Positions 7,287-16,230 of a DNA stretch of 17,995 nucleotides are shown here, one piece after another. The first letter of the stretch is position 1. Each line of letters opens with the position of its first letter. This stretch comes from Alphaproteobacteria bacterium (GTDB taxonomy: Bacteria; Pseudomonadota; Alphaproteobacteria; Thalassobaculales; Thalassobaculaceae). Below the pieces are notes generated by a model. The model saw nothing but the letters and a program-made list of their open reading frames with translations, was not told the DNA's origin and ran no database searches. Location of the stretch: the NCBI GenBank assembly GCA_028822575.1, contig JAPKDN010000012.1, forward strand, positions 1-17,995, read 5' to 3'. The translations under genes and the position numbers were made by a program.

Positions 7287-8954
7287 CTACTCCGCCGCCG
7301 CCTCAACCTTTTCACTGCTTAGCACAAACCCCTCATACCCATTCGCCACGACCTCGTTGCACTTCGCGGTATAGGTATGGACGCCGCCGACATAAGGCAT
7401 GAAGACCGCCGGTTTCCCAGGAATGTTAACGCCCATGTACCAGGAATTGGCCTTGGGATAGAGGGTTGAATTCGCGACTTCCCGAGTATGATCAACCCAG
7501 TCTTCCTGAGCTTGCTTGGTTGCCTCGATCCGGGTCGTGCCGGTCACCTTCATGTGCTCCAGGCAATTGGCAATCCACTCGGTGTGCCACTGGATCGACA
7601 AAATCATCTGACTTTTCACGCCCGGGCTTTGCGGGCCAGTGATCATAAACAGATTCGGCAAGCCAGCGACCATGATACCAAGATAGGTGCGTGGCCCCCC
7701 CTCCCACTGCTCTTCCAGGGTCCTGCCGCCTTCGACATGAATGTCGATCTCGCGCATCGCCCCGGTCATCGCATCGAAGCCAGTTGCAAAGACGATCGCG
7801 TCGAGCTCGTATTCGCCTTCCGTGGTCTTGAGACCCGTCTTCGTGATCTCCCGAATCGGCGCCGAGCGGACGTCCACCAGCGAGACATGCGGCTTGTTGA
7901 AGGTCTCGTAATAATAGCTATCGAGGATCAACCGTTTGGTGCCGATCGGATGGTTGTTAGGACACAGCAGCTCAGCGGTCTTAGGGTCCTTGACCGTTGT
8001 ACGAATCTTATCGCGCACGAAATCGGACGCGGTCTGGTTCGCCGCCTCGTCCAACAACAAATCCTTGTACGAGAAGAGATAGCTGATCGAGCCACCCTCG
8101 CCCCACTTTGCCTCGTATTGGGCACGTCGCTCTTCTTCCGTTGCCTCCAACGCGTTTTGGGTCGGCGGCGGGAAGCCGGCGATACCAAATGGCGTGTCGT
8201 AGGCGGCCTTGCGGCGGTCCGGATACTCAGCCTTATGGGTAGCCTCCTTAACCGGGTCAAGCGGCGCGTTACGCGCGGGCAGACTGAAATTCGCGGTGCG
8301 TTGGAAAACCGTCAGTTCCTTGGCTTGCTCCGCGATATGCGGGATCGCCTGCACGCCAGACGATCCTGTTCCAATCACGCCAACCCTGAGCCCACTGAAA
8401 TTCACGCCCTCCTTTGGCCAAAGCCCGGTGTGGTGCCACTTACCCTTGAAATCATCGATGCCTGGGAAGTCGGGCTTGCGCGGGGTCGAGAGATTACCCG
8501 TCGCCATGATGCAGGCCGGCGCGGTAACGGTCTCACCATGCTCCGTGGTTACTCTCCACAACTGGGTAGTCTCGCTGAACACCGCCGTCTTGATGCGCGT
8601 ATTCAGTTGGACGTCACGCATCAGATCATGACGCTTTGCGACATGGTCTATATATTCCAGGATCGCCGGCTGGCCGCCATAGCGCTCTGGCCATTTCCAT
8701 TCCTGCTCTAGCTCCGGATCGAAGGAATAGGAGTATTCCATGCTCTCGACATCACATCTGCATCCCGGATAGCGGTTCCAGAACCAGGTCCCGCCAACCC
8801 CGTCGCCCGCCTCATATGCACGGACCTTGAGGCCCTGCTTGCGCAGCCGATAGATCGAATACAGTCCCGCAAGTCCCCCACCGACGATAATGACATCGAA
8901 GGCGGATTTTGCGCGAGAGGCCGGTCGACCTGTTTCAAGCGTTGCATCGGGCAT
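7287..8954 (-). CDS. FAD/NADPH-dependent Baeyer-Villiger-type monooxygenase
   Basis: From ATG 8954-8952 the product is 555 residues, the usual length for the family. The start is chosen because GGAG lies 6 bases upstream; an in-frame extension to 9047 adds a hydrophobic stretch that is probably not translated. Motifs in order are VIIVGGGLAGLY (FAD GxGxxG, residues 22-32), GVGGTWFWNRYPGCRCD, the Baeyer-Villiger fingerprint FKGKWHHTGLWP (169-180), and VGVIGTGSSGVQ (NADPH GxGxxG, 191-202), then IVFATGFDAMTGA and LFMITGPQSPGV. Family members insert oxygen next to ketones, as in cyclohexanone or steroid oxidation; the substrate is unknown. It lies 120 bases after the DUF1244 gene in the same direction. 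The stop is TAG, after a natural-looking C-terminus, which is evidence that TAG still terminates in this organism. Confidence 0.92.
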   Translation of the reverse strand: MPDATLETGRPASRAKSAFDVIIVGGGLAGLYSIYRLRKQGLKVRAYEAGDGVGGTWFWNRYPGCRCDVESMEYSYSFDPELEQEWKWPERYGGQPAILEYIDHVAKRHDLMRDVQLNTRIKTAVFSETTQLWRVTTEHGETVTAPACIMATGNLSTPRKPDFPGIDDFKGKWHHTGLWPKEGVNFSGLRVGVIGTGSSGVQAIPHIAEQAKELTVFQRTANFSLPARNAPLDPVKEATHKAEYPDRRKAAYDTPFGIAGFPPPTQNALEATEEERRAQYEAKWGEGGSISYLFSYKDLLLDEAANQTASDFVRDKIRTTVKDPKTAELLCPNNHPIGTKRLILDSYYYETFNKPHVSLVDVRSAPIREITKTGLKTTEGEYELDAIVFATGFDAMTGAMREIDIHVEGGRTLEEQWEGGPRTYLGIMVAGLPNLFMITGPQSPGVKSQMILSIQWHTEWIANCLEHMKVTGTTRIEATKQAQEDWVDHTREVANSTLYPKANSWYMGVNIPGKPAVFMPYVGGVHTYTAKCNEVVANGYEGFVLSSEKVEAAAE

Positions 8955-9074
8955 GACGGACTCCAATACGTATTGCGCGATCACTATCCCGCCTATGATC
9001 ACCGATGAAAGCGCGTGGAACCAGCGATCTACGCTCAGGGACCTCAATAATCACCAACGTGAAAGGGCGCCGGG

Positions 9075-9392
9075 TCAATGTCCTTTGTGGCTAGCGTCAA
9101 ATGCCGCCTTTTGCTCGGCAGTTGCCTCCACCTGGAACTTGGATTTCCATTCCGAATAGGGCATGCCGTAGACGATCTCGCGGGCTTCCTCGTAATCCAG
9201 TTGCTCGCCTTTTTCGCCCGCCGCCGCACGGTACCATTTGGACATGCAATTGCGGCAAAACCCAGCGAGGTTCATCAGGTCGATATTCTGGACGTCCTTT
9301 CGATCGTCCAGATGCGCGACAAGACGGCGGAAGGCGGCGGCCTCCAGTTCCAGGCGGGTTTGATCGTCAAATTTCTCAGCAGCGTTGCTCAT
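9075..9392 (-). CDS. DUF1244 family protein
   Basis: A 105-residue protein with the DUF1244 core: FRRLVAHLDDRKDVQNIDLM then NLAGFCRNCMSKWYRAAA, including the Cys pair C46 and C49, and a C-terminal YEEAREIVYGMPYSEWKSK. This is a small, widespread proteobacterial family with no firmly known role; the Cys-x-x-Cys could bind a metal. Length is normal for the family. The ATG at 9392-9390 has GGAG 7 bases upstream. It is followed by the monooxygenase gene and preceded by the decayed carboxylate-amine ligase, so it probably has its own promoter in the 9393-9476 gap, which I could not identify. It appears intact. Confidence 0.93.
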   Translation of the reverse strand: MSNAAEKFDDQTRLELEAAAFRRLVAHLDDRKDVQNIDLMNLAGFCRNCMSKWYRAAAGEKGEQLDYEEAREIVYGMPYSEWKSKFQVEATAEQKAAFDASHKGH

Positions 9393-9476
9393 GATCGGCT
9401 CCGAACGGGCAAAGGTGAGTTGGCTCTATTTTGGGTCTTAGACGGCGAAAGTAAACCTTCAACCACGGCATTACTC

Positions 9477-10282
9477 TCAAACTCCAGCAACACTTTCCTC
9501 AATCAACATGTCAACAACGGCCTTCATCGCATCTTCTGGACAAGCGCCTCACTCCAAGGCCTCGGCATTGGACGCGGTAATAGCCACCGCAGCTCCCTAG
9601 AAAATGCACTCATCTACTCCAGCGTGGGGCACCATGAGAAAGGCTAGAGATCTCGCCAAATGTCGATAGTATCCTGCACCATCCAGTTTTGACCAGCATG
9701 TTCACGTGTCGCTCATATCCCGCCCAACTGTCAAAGAAGCCGAGCAGGCCCGTGCGCGGCATGTCGTCGAACACGGTAAGCCGATAGGACGCGAGCCCCG
9801 TGTCATCATCGCCCGAAAAGGCGACCGACGTACGCAGCGCCAACAGATGGGGGTAGAAATAATCCACCTAGTTCATCAGGCTGATCCGCTCGTCTGGGTT
9901 GACGACACAGGCACGCAAATAAATACCGCAGATCATAAGCCTTCACATCATGCCCTACATACCCTGGGCAAGCTCCACATACCGGTCCTTTTGGTGGACT
10001 TCTGATCGGTCCAAAGCGCGAAAGAATGGGTCGAGGCCGCGATCGCCGTCCTCCGCCCCGTAGCCAGGGAAGATACGCGCGCGTGGTTTAAATAGTCGCG
10101 CATACATTAACACCAATTTTGACCTGAAATTTCAGGAACTCAGTAGTGACCCGATCACCGAACAATTCGCCGCGTCGCCCGAGCATCACCGTGGGTGATT
10201 TGCAGATCAAATCACGGCTTTTCAGGTCCACCAGGAGATATTCCTCCTCGACCCCGACGGTAAAGTTTCGTCCTCGCACCAT
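9477..10282 (-). pseudogene. Carboxylate-amine ligase (YbdK/GCS2 type, glutamate-cysteine ligase-like), heavily degraded
   Basis: Segments of a YbdK-like ATP-dependent carboxylate-amine ligase are readable in order. RGRNFTVGVEEEYLLVDLKS opens the N-terminus after a good GGGAGG site (ATG 10282-10280), then GELFGDRVTTEFLKFQVKIG. A stop and deletion follow near 10088. Next come AIAASTHSFALWTDQK, a frameshift to KDRYVELAQGM, TAG at 9957-9955, TGA at 9945-9943, RLMICGIYLRACVVNPDERI, TAG at 9870-9868, [17 protein letters not shown], and [21 protein letters not shown] frameshift near 9690 leads to [12 protein letters not shown]. After a large deletion the C-terminal AMKAVVDMLIEESVAGV ends in TGA at 9479-9477. 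The family would have Gln, Arg and Gln at the three stops, so CAG to TAG and CGA to TGA fit. It follows the N-formylglutamate amidohydrolase gene by 23 bases; the pair was probably an operon. Confidence 0.85.
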
Positions 10283-10305
10283 CTCGCCTCCCTTCTCCAT
10301 CCAGA

Positions 10306-11094
10306 TTATGCGCCCCGCCGCCGCTCCCAGGGCCGTGCCACCAACACCCACTCAAGCGCATCGCCGAACCGGCCAGCCCATTCCTCAGCACCTGCATGGA
10401 ATTCGATCCGGTCCTGGCGAAATTCGACCCCGATAGAAATCAGGTCTAGTGGCGCCACATGGTAGTCGACGGTGTAACCGGCCGGGTCGCTGCCAGAATA
10501 GGGCTTGTTGTCGCCAACCGCCATGGAACCATCACTCTCCAGCGCCTCAATGATCGGCCGAGCCAATCTCCGGTCGTCCTTCCAAAGAATTCCGATATCC
10601 CAGGGCCGAAACACCCCGCCGATGACCGGCGTGAAACTGTGTAGCGCGATGATGATTGGTCCGGAGCCGCCCTCTCGTTCCCGCATTGCTTGGAGCCGCC
10701 TCCCAATAGCCGCGTGATAGGGATGAAAGATCTCGTTCTCGCGCGCCACGCGGTCGATGCCAGAGATTTTCATGTTCGCCGGCACCACCGTACCGTCTGA
10801 GGTTGGTGGGACAGAACCGGGCGCGCCGAGATGCCTGTTGCAGTCGATGACAAGGCGCGAGTAGTTGGAGACCACGAGCGGCGCATCAAAGCGGTCCGAC
10901 AATACCTTTGCCACCGCGTCAATGCCGATGTCATAGGCCACGTGCCGCCGCATCTCGTGGGCGGGAACGCCGAAACCCTTGAGAGCTTGCGGCACGGCGA
11001 CGCCATTGTGGTCGCTAGTGAACAGAACCGGCGCCGCTCCTAGGGGGTTTCGCTCCGTAAAGGGCGGCGGATCATCGGCACCTAACAAGAGCAT
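10306..11094 (-). CDS. N-formylglutamate amidohydrolase family protein
   Basis: A 262-residue protein matching the FGase family (PF05013-type). Motifs are VLFTSDHNGVAVP near residue 23, RRHVAYDIGIDAVAKVLSD, SRLVIDCNRHLGAPGSV with the DCNR motif, ENEIFHPYHAAI, IIIALHSFTPVIGG and GVEFRQD. Family members hydrolyse N-formylglutamate or related N-acyl amino acids, with metal ligands in the DH and H-x-F segments. The true substrate is unproven, and many alphaproteobacterial members lie outside the histidine pathway. The ATG at 11094 has GGAG 7 bases upstream, and the length is normal. The neighbouring downstream gene is a dead carboxylate-amine ligase, so any joint function in amide-bond metabolism is probably lost while this gene remains intact. 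Confidence 0.88.
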   Translation of the reverse strand: MLLLGADDPPPFTERNPLGAAPVLFTSDHNGVAVPQALKGFGVPAHEMRRHVAYDIGIDAVAKVLSDRFDAPLVVSNYSRLVIDCNRHLGAPGSVPPTSDGTVVPANMKISGIDRVARENEIFHPYHAAIGRRLQAMREREGGSGPIIIALHSFTPVIGGVFRPWDIGILWKDDRRLARPIIEALESDGSMAVGDNKPYSGSDPAGYTVDYHVAPLDLISIGVEFRQDRIEFHAGAEEWAGRFGDALEWVLVARPWERRRGA

Positions 11095-11549
11095 TCATGG
11101 ACTCCGGGGCGGCATCGCGAGGGAGTCTGATTTAGAACGTCGGCACGCGGCGACGCAAGGGGCATAGTTCAGGGTTTAGTCGACAAACGACGCCAGGACC
11201 TATCGCCTCGCTCGGAATCGTCTTTATCCGGAGAACATTGATATGGAAAGTTTGATGGCCAATGAAGCACCCCGTCGACTTGGCAAAAGCTAGGGCCAAA
11301 GCCTGAAGCTTTTGGCGCGACCAATGGTACCAAACCACAAAGCCACTGCTTCATGTTCCTCTGCGCGTTACGCTGGCGAGTTTCAGGATCCGGCCCTGGT
11401 TTCCGACAGTCTAGCAGATGTGATTTTATCAAATAGAAACGAGCGAAAATCTAGATCCAGTCCACCCACGTTAACCCATAGCGGCATGGATCGTGTTATA
11501 CATCAAGCCTGATATCACCGGGCCATTAGACGACGACGCTTCCCGTTCT
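11095..11549. other. Gene-free stretch upstream of the N-formylglutamate amidohydrolase gene
   Basis: Short open frames are present on both strands, but none has a recognisable motif, a convincing ribosome binding site or a normal coding pattern. It probably contains the promoter of the amidohydrolase gene near 11100-11200 and possibly remnants of a deleted gene. I see no hairpin-plus-T-tract terminator for the 3-hydroxyacyl-CoA dehydrogenase end at 11550. Beyond that I see nothing in it. Confidence 0.6.
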
Positions 11550-13058
11550 TTACGACGGCACCTTCGCTCCCAACCCCAGCAATGCCCGGCGCCTGAGCCA
11601 GGGACTGGGGCGGTAGCGGTCGTCGCCGGTAATCTCCTGCATGGTCGCCATGATCCGGTAGGCCAGATCGGTGCCAAAATCGTCGATGACCTCCAGCGGG
11701 CCCAGCGGATAATTCAAGCCTAGCCGCATGGCCAGATCAATGTCGTCCGGCGTCGCCAGTTGAATCTGCGCCATCTCACAGCCGAGATTACCGATCATCA
11801 CCCGCATGCGCTGAGCGATAAAGCCCGGCGAATCCTTGATCGCCACCACCGCGCGGCCATTGGCATTTAGCCTTGCGGCCAACGCATCACGGGCCGCTGG
11901 ATCGGCGCCGGGCGGTGTCATGATGGTCGCCCGCTTAGACAGATCTCCAGTCGGATCGATCGCCACCAAGCGCTTATGATCCAGGCTTCGCCGCGCCGCG
12001 AATGTCGAACTGTCCTCACCATACAGCGCCGCAACAATCGGGCTCTCGCCATCATCGGTCTCGGACAAGGCGCATCCTGCAAGCAGGTCCGAGAAGATCT
12101 CGGCGCTCTCGGCAACAAAAACCCGTTCGGCCGGTGACGCATCGGTGACGTGGTCCGGGCTCGGTGGATCGATCATCTTGCCGGTCTCATCATAACGATA
12201 GTTGCCCTGACCGGTCTTGCGGCCAAAGTGTCCGGCGTCATGCAGGGATTTGTGGAACGGCACCGTGCGAATGCGCGGATCGTAGGAGTTCTGCTGGTGC
12301 ATGATCAGCGAGGCCGGATAGTTCACATCGACTCCGGTCAGATCCATCAGTTCGAACGGTCCCATGCGGAAATGCGCACAATCTCGCATCACCGCGTCAA
12401 CCTGTGCCTGAACCGCGACCCCCTCATGCAGGATATGCAGCGCCTCGGTGGTAAAGGCCCGACCACCGGTATTCACCAGGAAGCCGGGGTGATCCCGCAC
12501 CACGACCGGCGTGCGGCCCATGCGTTCGCCTAGTTTCACCAATCCCTCGACCACCCAATCCTTTGTCGAGGAGCCGCGGATCACCTCGACCAGGCGCATC
12601 AACGGCACCGGGTTGAAGAAGTGAAAGCCCGCAAATCGATGCTGATTCTCACAGGGTCGGCCGAGCGAGCTGATCGGTAAGGATGACGTGTTCGACGCGA
12701 TGATGCAATCGGCGGAGACGTGCTTTTCAAGCTCGGTATAGACCGCATGCTTGACGTCCAGATCCTCGAATACCGCCTCAACCACCGCGTGGCACCCGGC
12801 AAAACCCGAGAGGTCATCAACCACCGTCAACTTACTCTTCATAACGGCAACGGCGCCCGCTTCCAGGCGCCCCCGCTCGGCCGAGCGGTCCAGACGTTTT
12901 TCAACTAACGCCGCAGCGGCGGCGGCACCGTCTGGCTTGGCGTCGAACAACACCACCGACATGCCGCCCTGCAGCGACACCTGCACGATACCCTGGCCCA
13001 TGGCGCCGGCACCGATGACACCGACGATCAGATCGTCGCGCCCCGCATCAAACTCCAT
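11550..13058 (-). CDS. paaH: 3-hydroxyacyl-CoA dehydrogenase (PaaH-like, two C-terminal domains)
   Basis: A 502-residue NAD-dependent dehydrogenase. The Rossmann nucleotide site is GVIGAGAMGQGIVQVSLQGG (residues about 13-32). VVEAVFEDLDVKHAVYTELE, IIASNTSSLPISSLG, HRFAGFHFFNPVPLMRLVEV and RTPVVVRDHPGFLVN are the classical family blocks. A first 3HCDH C-domain carries GPFELMDLTGVDVNYPA, and a second ends the protein with FIAQRMRVMIGNLGCEMAQI and LNYPLGPLEVIDDFGTDLAY. This two-C-domain architecture and length match PaaH, which oxidises 3-hydroxyadipyl-CoA in phenylacetate degradation; a general fatty-acid role is possible. It starts 3 bases after the stop of the thiolase and has no ribosome binding site of its own, so translational coupling is likely. 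The symbol is by resemblance only. Confidence 0.88.
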   Translation of the reverse strand: MEFDAGRDDLIVGVIGAGAMGQGIVQVSLQGGMSVVLFDAKPDGAAAAAALVEKRLDRSAERGRLEAGAVAVMKSKLTVVDDLSGFAGCHAVVEAVFEDLDVKHAVYTELEKHVSADCIIASNTSSLPISSLGRPCENQHRFAGFHFFNPVPLMRLVEVIRGSSTKDWVVEGLVKLGERMGRTPVVVRDHPGFLVNTGGRAFTTEALHILHEGVAVQAQVDAVMRDCAHFRMGPFELMDLTGVDVNYPASLIMHQQNSYDPRIRTVPFHKSLHDAGHFGRKTGQGNYRYDETGKMIDPPSPDHVTDASPAERVFVAESAEIFSDLLAGCALSETDDGESPIVAALYGEDSSTFAARRSLDHKRLVAIDPTGDLSKRATIMTPPGADPAARDALAARLNANGRAVVAIKDSPGFIAQRMRVMIGNLGCEMAQIQLATPDDIDLAMRLGLNYPLGPLEVIDDFGTDLAYRIMATMQEITGDDRYRPSPWLRRRALLGLGAKVPS

Positions 13059-13061
13059 GCG

Positions 13062-14270
13062 TCAGACCCGCTCGATGATCGTTGCCATGCCCTGGCCGAC
13101 ACCAATGCACATGGTGCAGAGAGCATAACGACCGCCGGTATCCTCAAGCTCCTGCGCCGCTGTCATTATCAGACGCGCGCCGGAAGCGCCGAGGGGATGA
13201 CCAAAGGCGATGGCGCCACCATTCGGGTTCACCCGGGGATCGTCATCGGCCAGACCAAGTTCGCGCATGGTGGCGAGCGCCTGACTGGCGAAGGCCTCGT
13301 TTAGCTCTATAACGTCCATGTCGGCCATGGTCAGGCCAGCGCGCTCCAGAACTTTCTGCGAAGCCGGCGCCGGGCCGATGCCCATGACCCGGGGTTCAAC
13401 ACCGGCGGTGGCGCATGATACGACGCGGGCGCGGATCCGAAGACCGTGCTTCTTGGCTGCCTCTTTGCTGGCGATGATCATTGCCGCCGAGCCATCATTG
13501 ACGCCGCTGGCGTTGCCAGCAGTAACGCTGCCACCTTCCTTACGGAACGGCGTCGCGAGTTTAGCCAGGCCTTCCATCGTCGTCTCAGGGCGAGGGTGCT
13601 CGTCCGTGTCGACCACCGTCACGGCGCCCTTGCGGCCCTTGATTTCAACCGAGACGATTTCCTTGGCCATCCGGCCGCGATCGATCGCCTTGCCAGCCTT
13701 TTGCTGACTGCGCAGCGCGAAGGCATCTTGGTCCTCGCGGCGAACCTGGTACTTCTCGGCGACATTCTCGCCGGTCTCGGGCATCGACTCCGAGCCGTAC
13801 AGGGCTTCCATCTTGGGGTTCACAAAGCGCCAACCGATGGTCGTATCATAAACCTCGGAGGTGCGGGCGAAGGCAGTCTCGGCCTTGGCCATCACGAAGG
13901 GCGCGCGGCTCATGCTTTCGGAGCCACCGGCGATATAAAGCGACCCTTCATCGGAACGGATTGCACGGGCGGCGGCGTTAACCGCCTCCATGCCCGAGGC
14001 GCAGAGCCTGTTAACCGTGGCACCCGGCACTTCCGGCGAGACCCCCGCCAGCAGCAGCGCCATGCGTGCAACATTCCGATTATCCTCGCCGGCTTGATTG
14101 ACACAGCCGTAATAGACGTCGTCGATCTGGCTCCAGTCCATGTCCGGATTGCGCTTCATCAGCTCAGCAAGCGGGATAGCCGCCAGGTCGTCGGCCCGAA
14201 CCTTGGACAGCGCGCCACCATAGCGGCCAATCGGCGTACGTACTGCGTCACACACAAAAGCTTCGGTCAT
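13062..14270 (-). CDS. paaJ: 3-oxoadipyl-CoA-type thiolase (PcaF/PaaJ-like acetyl-CoA acyltransferase)
   Basis: From ATG 14270-14268 (GGGAG 6 bases upstream) the product is 402 residues, the family length; a longer frame to 14360 is unlikely to be used. The N-terminus [20 protein letters not shown], then [20 protein letters not shown], the nucleophile Cys90 in [48 protein letters not shown] with His358 and [10 protein letters not shown] with Cys388 give the complete thiolase active site. The [18 protein letters not shown] and TIGWRFVNP features resemble PcaF/PaaJ, which cleaves 3-oxoadipyl-CoA to succinyl-CoA and acetyl-CoA. It is first in an operon with the PaaH-like gene. No other paa or pca genes are in the window, so broader beta-ketothiolase activity remains possible. 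Confidence 0.88.
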   Translation of the reverse strand: MTEAFVCDAVRTPIGRYGGALSKVRADDLAAIPLAELMKRNPDMDWSQIDDVYYGCVNQAGEDNRNVARMALLLAGVSPEVPGATVNRLCASGMEAVNAAARAIRSDEGSLYIAGGSESMSRAPFVMAKAETAFARTSEVYDTTIGWRFVNPKMEALYGSESMPETGENVAEKYQVRREDQDAFALRSQQKAGKAIDRGRMAKEIVSVEIKGRKGAVTVVDTDEHPRPETTMEGLAKLATPFRKEGGSVTAGNASGVNDGSAAMIIASKEAAKKHGLRIRARVVSCATAGVEPRVMGIGPAPASQKVLERAGLTMADMDVIELNEAFASQALATMRELGLADDDPRVNPNGGAIAFGHPLGASGARLIMTAAQELEDTGGRYALCTMCIGVGQGMATIIERV

Positions 14271-14600
14271 GTCATTCTCCCTAGAGATCCCAATTAGCCG
14301 CGAGCGACCGGATATATTCATGGCTGCACCAAACTTTACACAGCCCGTGTGGGGGGTCAAACGGCGACGCGCACGCTTCGACCGATGATCACGGTTGAGA
14401 CGTGGAACGCAGGATTAGCGCCGCAGCACCTCATCAAGCTTCGCGGCGCGGTGGCCGTTCTCCAAGTTGACCCTGAAGCGAAGTCACAACGCGGATTTAG
14501 CCCGGGTCGCAAGAGACTAGGTCGCCCTCCTCCGAAAGGTAAAGACCAAGCGCCTGGGCGATCACCGCTTTTTACATCCCCTAGGGATACGGGCTGGCCC
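14271..14600. other. Gene-free leader upstream of the thiolase gene
   Basis: This holds the probable promoter and leader of the thiolase operon. Several frames are open on both strands, but none has a recognisable motif. I did not find a convincing sigma-70 promoter or operator. Confidence 0.5.
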
Positions 14601-15166
14601 CGGATAGGTCCCAACCCATGACGACCAGATAGAGTTCCAGCGCGCAGCGCGCCTGTATCGCCTCGGCGTCTGAAGTGCCCTCGAACAGCGCCGAATTGTC
14701 GATTACCATGATGAAGGGCTGATCCTTGGACTTAAGATCGATCTCCCCCCGGCAGGTTGGCACCGGCCAGCACAGAAGATGATTCGCAGACGTCTAGTCT
14801 TGTAGACCGGGTCGAACCAGTTGCCGAGATCGACCCGATCCACAAGACGTTGAGATAGTTTATGTTCTGGATGCTGAATGGGATCGGCGACACGATGATA
14901 AGACCAACGGTATCCTTTTTCTGCCAATGATCCAGCGAGTGTTCGACATGGCCAAGCGCGCCTCACCCATCACCTACACTAGATCAGCTGCAACTTTTTT
15001 CAAGATCAGCACCTGCCGCGGCTTGAAATGCCCGTTAATGACGACTTTGACCTCATCCCGCTTGCGTATCACGCCTTCATGCGACAGCGCCTGGCCGATC
15101 CATGATTTATCGGCGGCCGAGAGCACGGCGATCCGCGCAGCCTCGGCGTCATCCGAACAGGATTAC
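14600..15166 (-). pseudogene. Decayed coding sequence of unknown identity
   Basis: Three consecutive minus-strand stretches look protein-like but are in different frames and lack starts. The first (about 15162-14974, ending in TAG at 14976-14974) contains AEAARIAVLSAADKSWIGQA and VKVVINGHFKPRQVLILKKV. The second (about 14940-14800) contains EKGYRWSYHRVADPIQHPEH and LVDRVDLGNWFDPVYKT. The third (14763-14600) contains IDLKSKDQPFIMVIDNSALF and AIQARCALELYLVVMGWDLS. Together they could be one gene of about 190 codons broken by frameshifts, or pieces of two. I do not recognise the family. It lies between the desaturase and the thiolase operon, in the same direction as both. Confidence 0.35.
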
Positions 15167-15198
15167 GAGCCTGGGAAAGCCGGCCACCACCCACTCCT

Positions 15199-16107
15199 TC
15201 ATATACCGGTTCCCCGGCTAATCAGTCCCGGCGCCTCTTGGGCATGAAATCTGGCGTATCCGGGCGAGGCGAACTGGCGCGCCGCCGCAATGCGCCGCGA
15301 GAGCGCCGGTAGAGCGTGGAAGGGAACACTGGCATAAGCGTGATGCTCGGCATGATACGGCATGTTCCAGGCAAGGAAGCGCACCAGCGGGTTGGAAAGG
15401 GTCGAGCGGGTGTTTCGCCACATATCCTTAACCGCCGGACAGCCCCAATGCTCTGCAAGCAGATAGGCGCGCAAGAACGGCTGGCCAATCAGCGCTGGAA
15501 CCACCCAAAGCCAAAGCAGCCAATCCACCTGGAAGATAATAGATAAGAATACCGCCGCCACATAGACGGTTAAAAAAACCCGAGACTCTGTCACGACTCG
15601 CCCGGTTTGTGGCGCCGGGACAAACGCCGCCGGCACCCGCCCTATCGACCGGTTCACAAGGCCGCCGGTGGCGCGATACCAGTATTCTATGCCCGTTAGG
15701 ATCCAGAGATACTCGCCCCAACCCGCAGGCTTGGCCCTTAGCAACTCCGGGTCGCGCTCGGGATCTTGAGTATGGCGGTGATGTGCGAAATGAAAATGAC
15801 TGAAATACCGTGGTGGCAGGATCAGAACCCCACCGCCAATCCACCCAGCAACGCGGTTTAACCAATGCGATTTAAAGGCCGTCCGGTGAACGCTTTCATG
15901 CAAGGGTGAGAAAAGGAACGTCAGGACGATCCCATGCGCCAGAAACGCTGCTCCGATCACCGGGCTGGTGTCGGCCATCATGATCAAGGTACCTGTCCCT
16001 GCTAATATCCCAAGATGCACCGCGAAGCGAAACAAGCCCGGCGGATCGCTTTTACGCGCGAACTCGGCCAATTCCGCAGTTGTCAAAAGATCGAATTTCG
16101 TGGACAT
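15199..16107 (-). CDS. Membrane fatty acid desaturase family protein
   Basis: From ATG 16107-16105 the product is 302 residues; an in-frame ATG at 16134 is an alternative and neither has a strong ribosome binding site. The three His boxes of di-iron membrane desaturases/hydroxylases are complete: HESVH (residues 70-74), HFAHH (106-110) followed by RHT, and HAEHH (252-256) in NMPYHAEHHAYASVPFHALP. Hydrophobic segments near residues 28-50, 51-68, 87-98 and 190-225 (VFLTVYVAAVFLSIIFQVDW) fit a polytopic inner-membrane enzyme. The family introduces double bonds or hydroxyl groups into acyl chains, carotenoids or related lipids; the exact substrate is unknown. A 30-bp perfect inverted repeat lies about 95 bases upstream and may regulate it. 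The gene appears intact. Confidence 0.88.
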   Translation of the reverse strand: MSTKFDLLTTAELAEFARKSDPPGLFRFAVHLGILAGTGTLIMMADTSPVIGAAFLAHGIVLTFLFSPLHESVHRTAFKSHWLNRVAGWIGGGVLILPPRYFSHFHFAHHRHTQDPERDPELLRAKPAGWGEYLWILTGIEYWYRATGGLVNRSIGRVPAAFVPAPQTGRVVTESRVFLTVYVAAVFLSIIFQVDWLLWLWVVPALIGQPFLRAYLLAEHWGCPAVKDMWRNTRSTLSNPLVRFLAWNMPYHAEHHAYASVPFHALPALSRRIAAARQFASPGYARFHAQEAPGLISRGTGI

Positions 16108-16200
16108 ATCAGCACTCTGCGCGCCCGCGCCCATGATCGGCAAGACCACCCGGCGACTTTCCACAAACAAAACACCGACTGGGACTTGTTTCCAGTCTTG

Positions 16201-16230
16201 GCTACATTGCAACTTGCGTTGCAATGTAGC
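16201..16230. promoter_or_regulatory. Perfect 12-bp inverted repeat in the desaturase upstream region, candidate operator
   Basis: GCTACATTGCAA (16201-16212) and TTGCAATGTAGC (16219-16230) are exact reverse complements separated by six bases (CTTGCG). It sits about 95 bases before the desaturase start, in its likely promoter or 5' leader. There is no T-tract on either side, which argues against a terminator. The size and symmetry fit an operator for a dimeric (for example TetR-type) regulator; a leader hairpin is the alternative. No regulator gene is in the window. Confidence 0.6.

Noticed and set aside
7488..8711. Plus-strand 407-residue open frame
   Set aside because: Antisense shadow of the Baeyer-Villiger monooxygenase; no domain and composition typical of reverse-frame translation.
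8955..9047. N-terminal hydrophobic extension of the monooxygenase
   Set aside because: The ATG at 8954 has a well-placed GGAG, and the extension lies in the gap after the DUF1244 stop with no ribosome binding site; family members start shortly before the FAD motif.
13446..14297. Plus-strand 283-residue open frame
   Set aside because: Antisense shadow of the thiolase, which has a complete active site.
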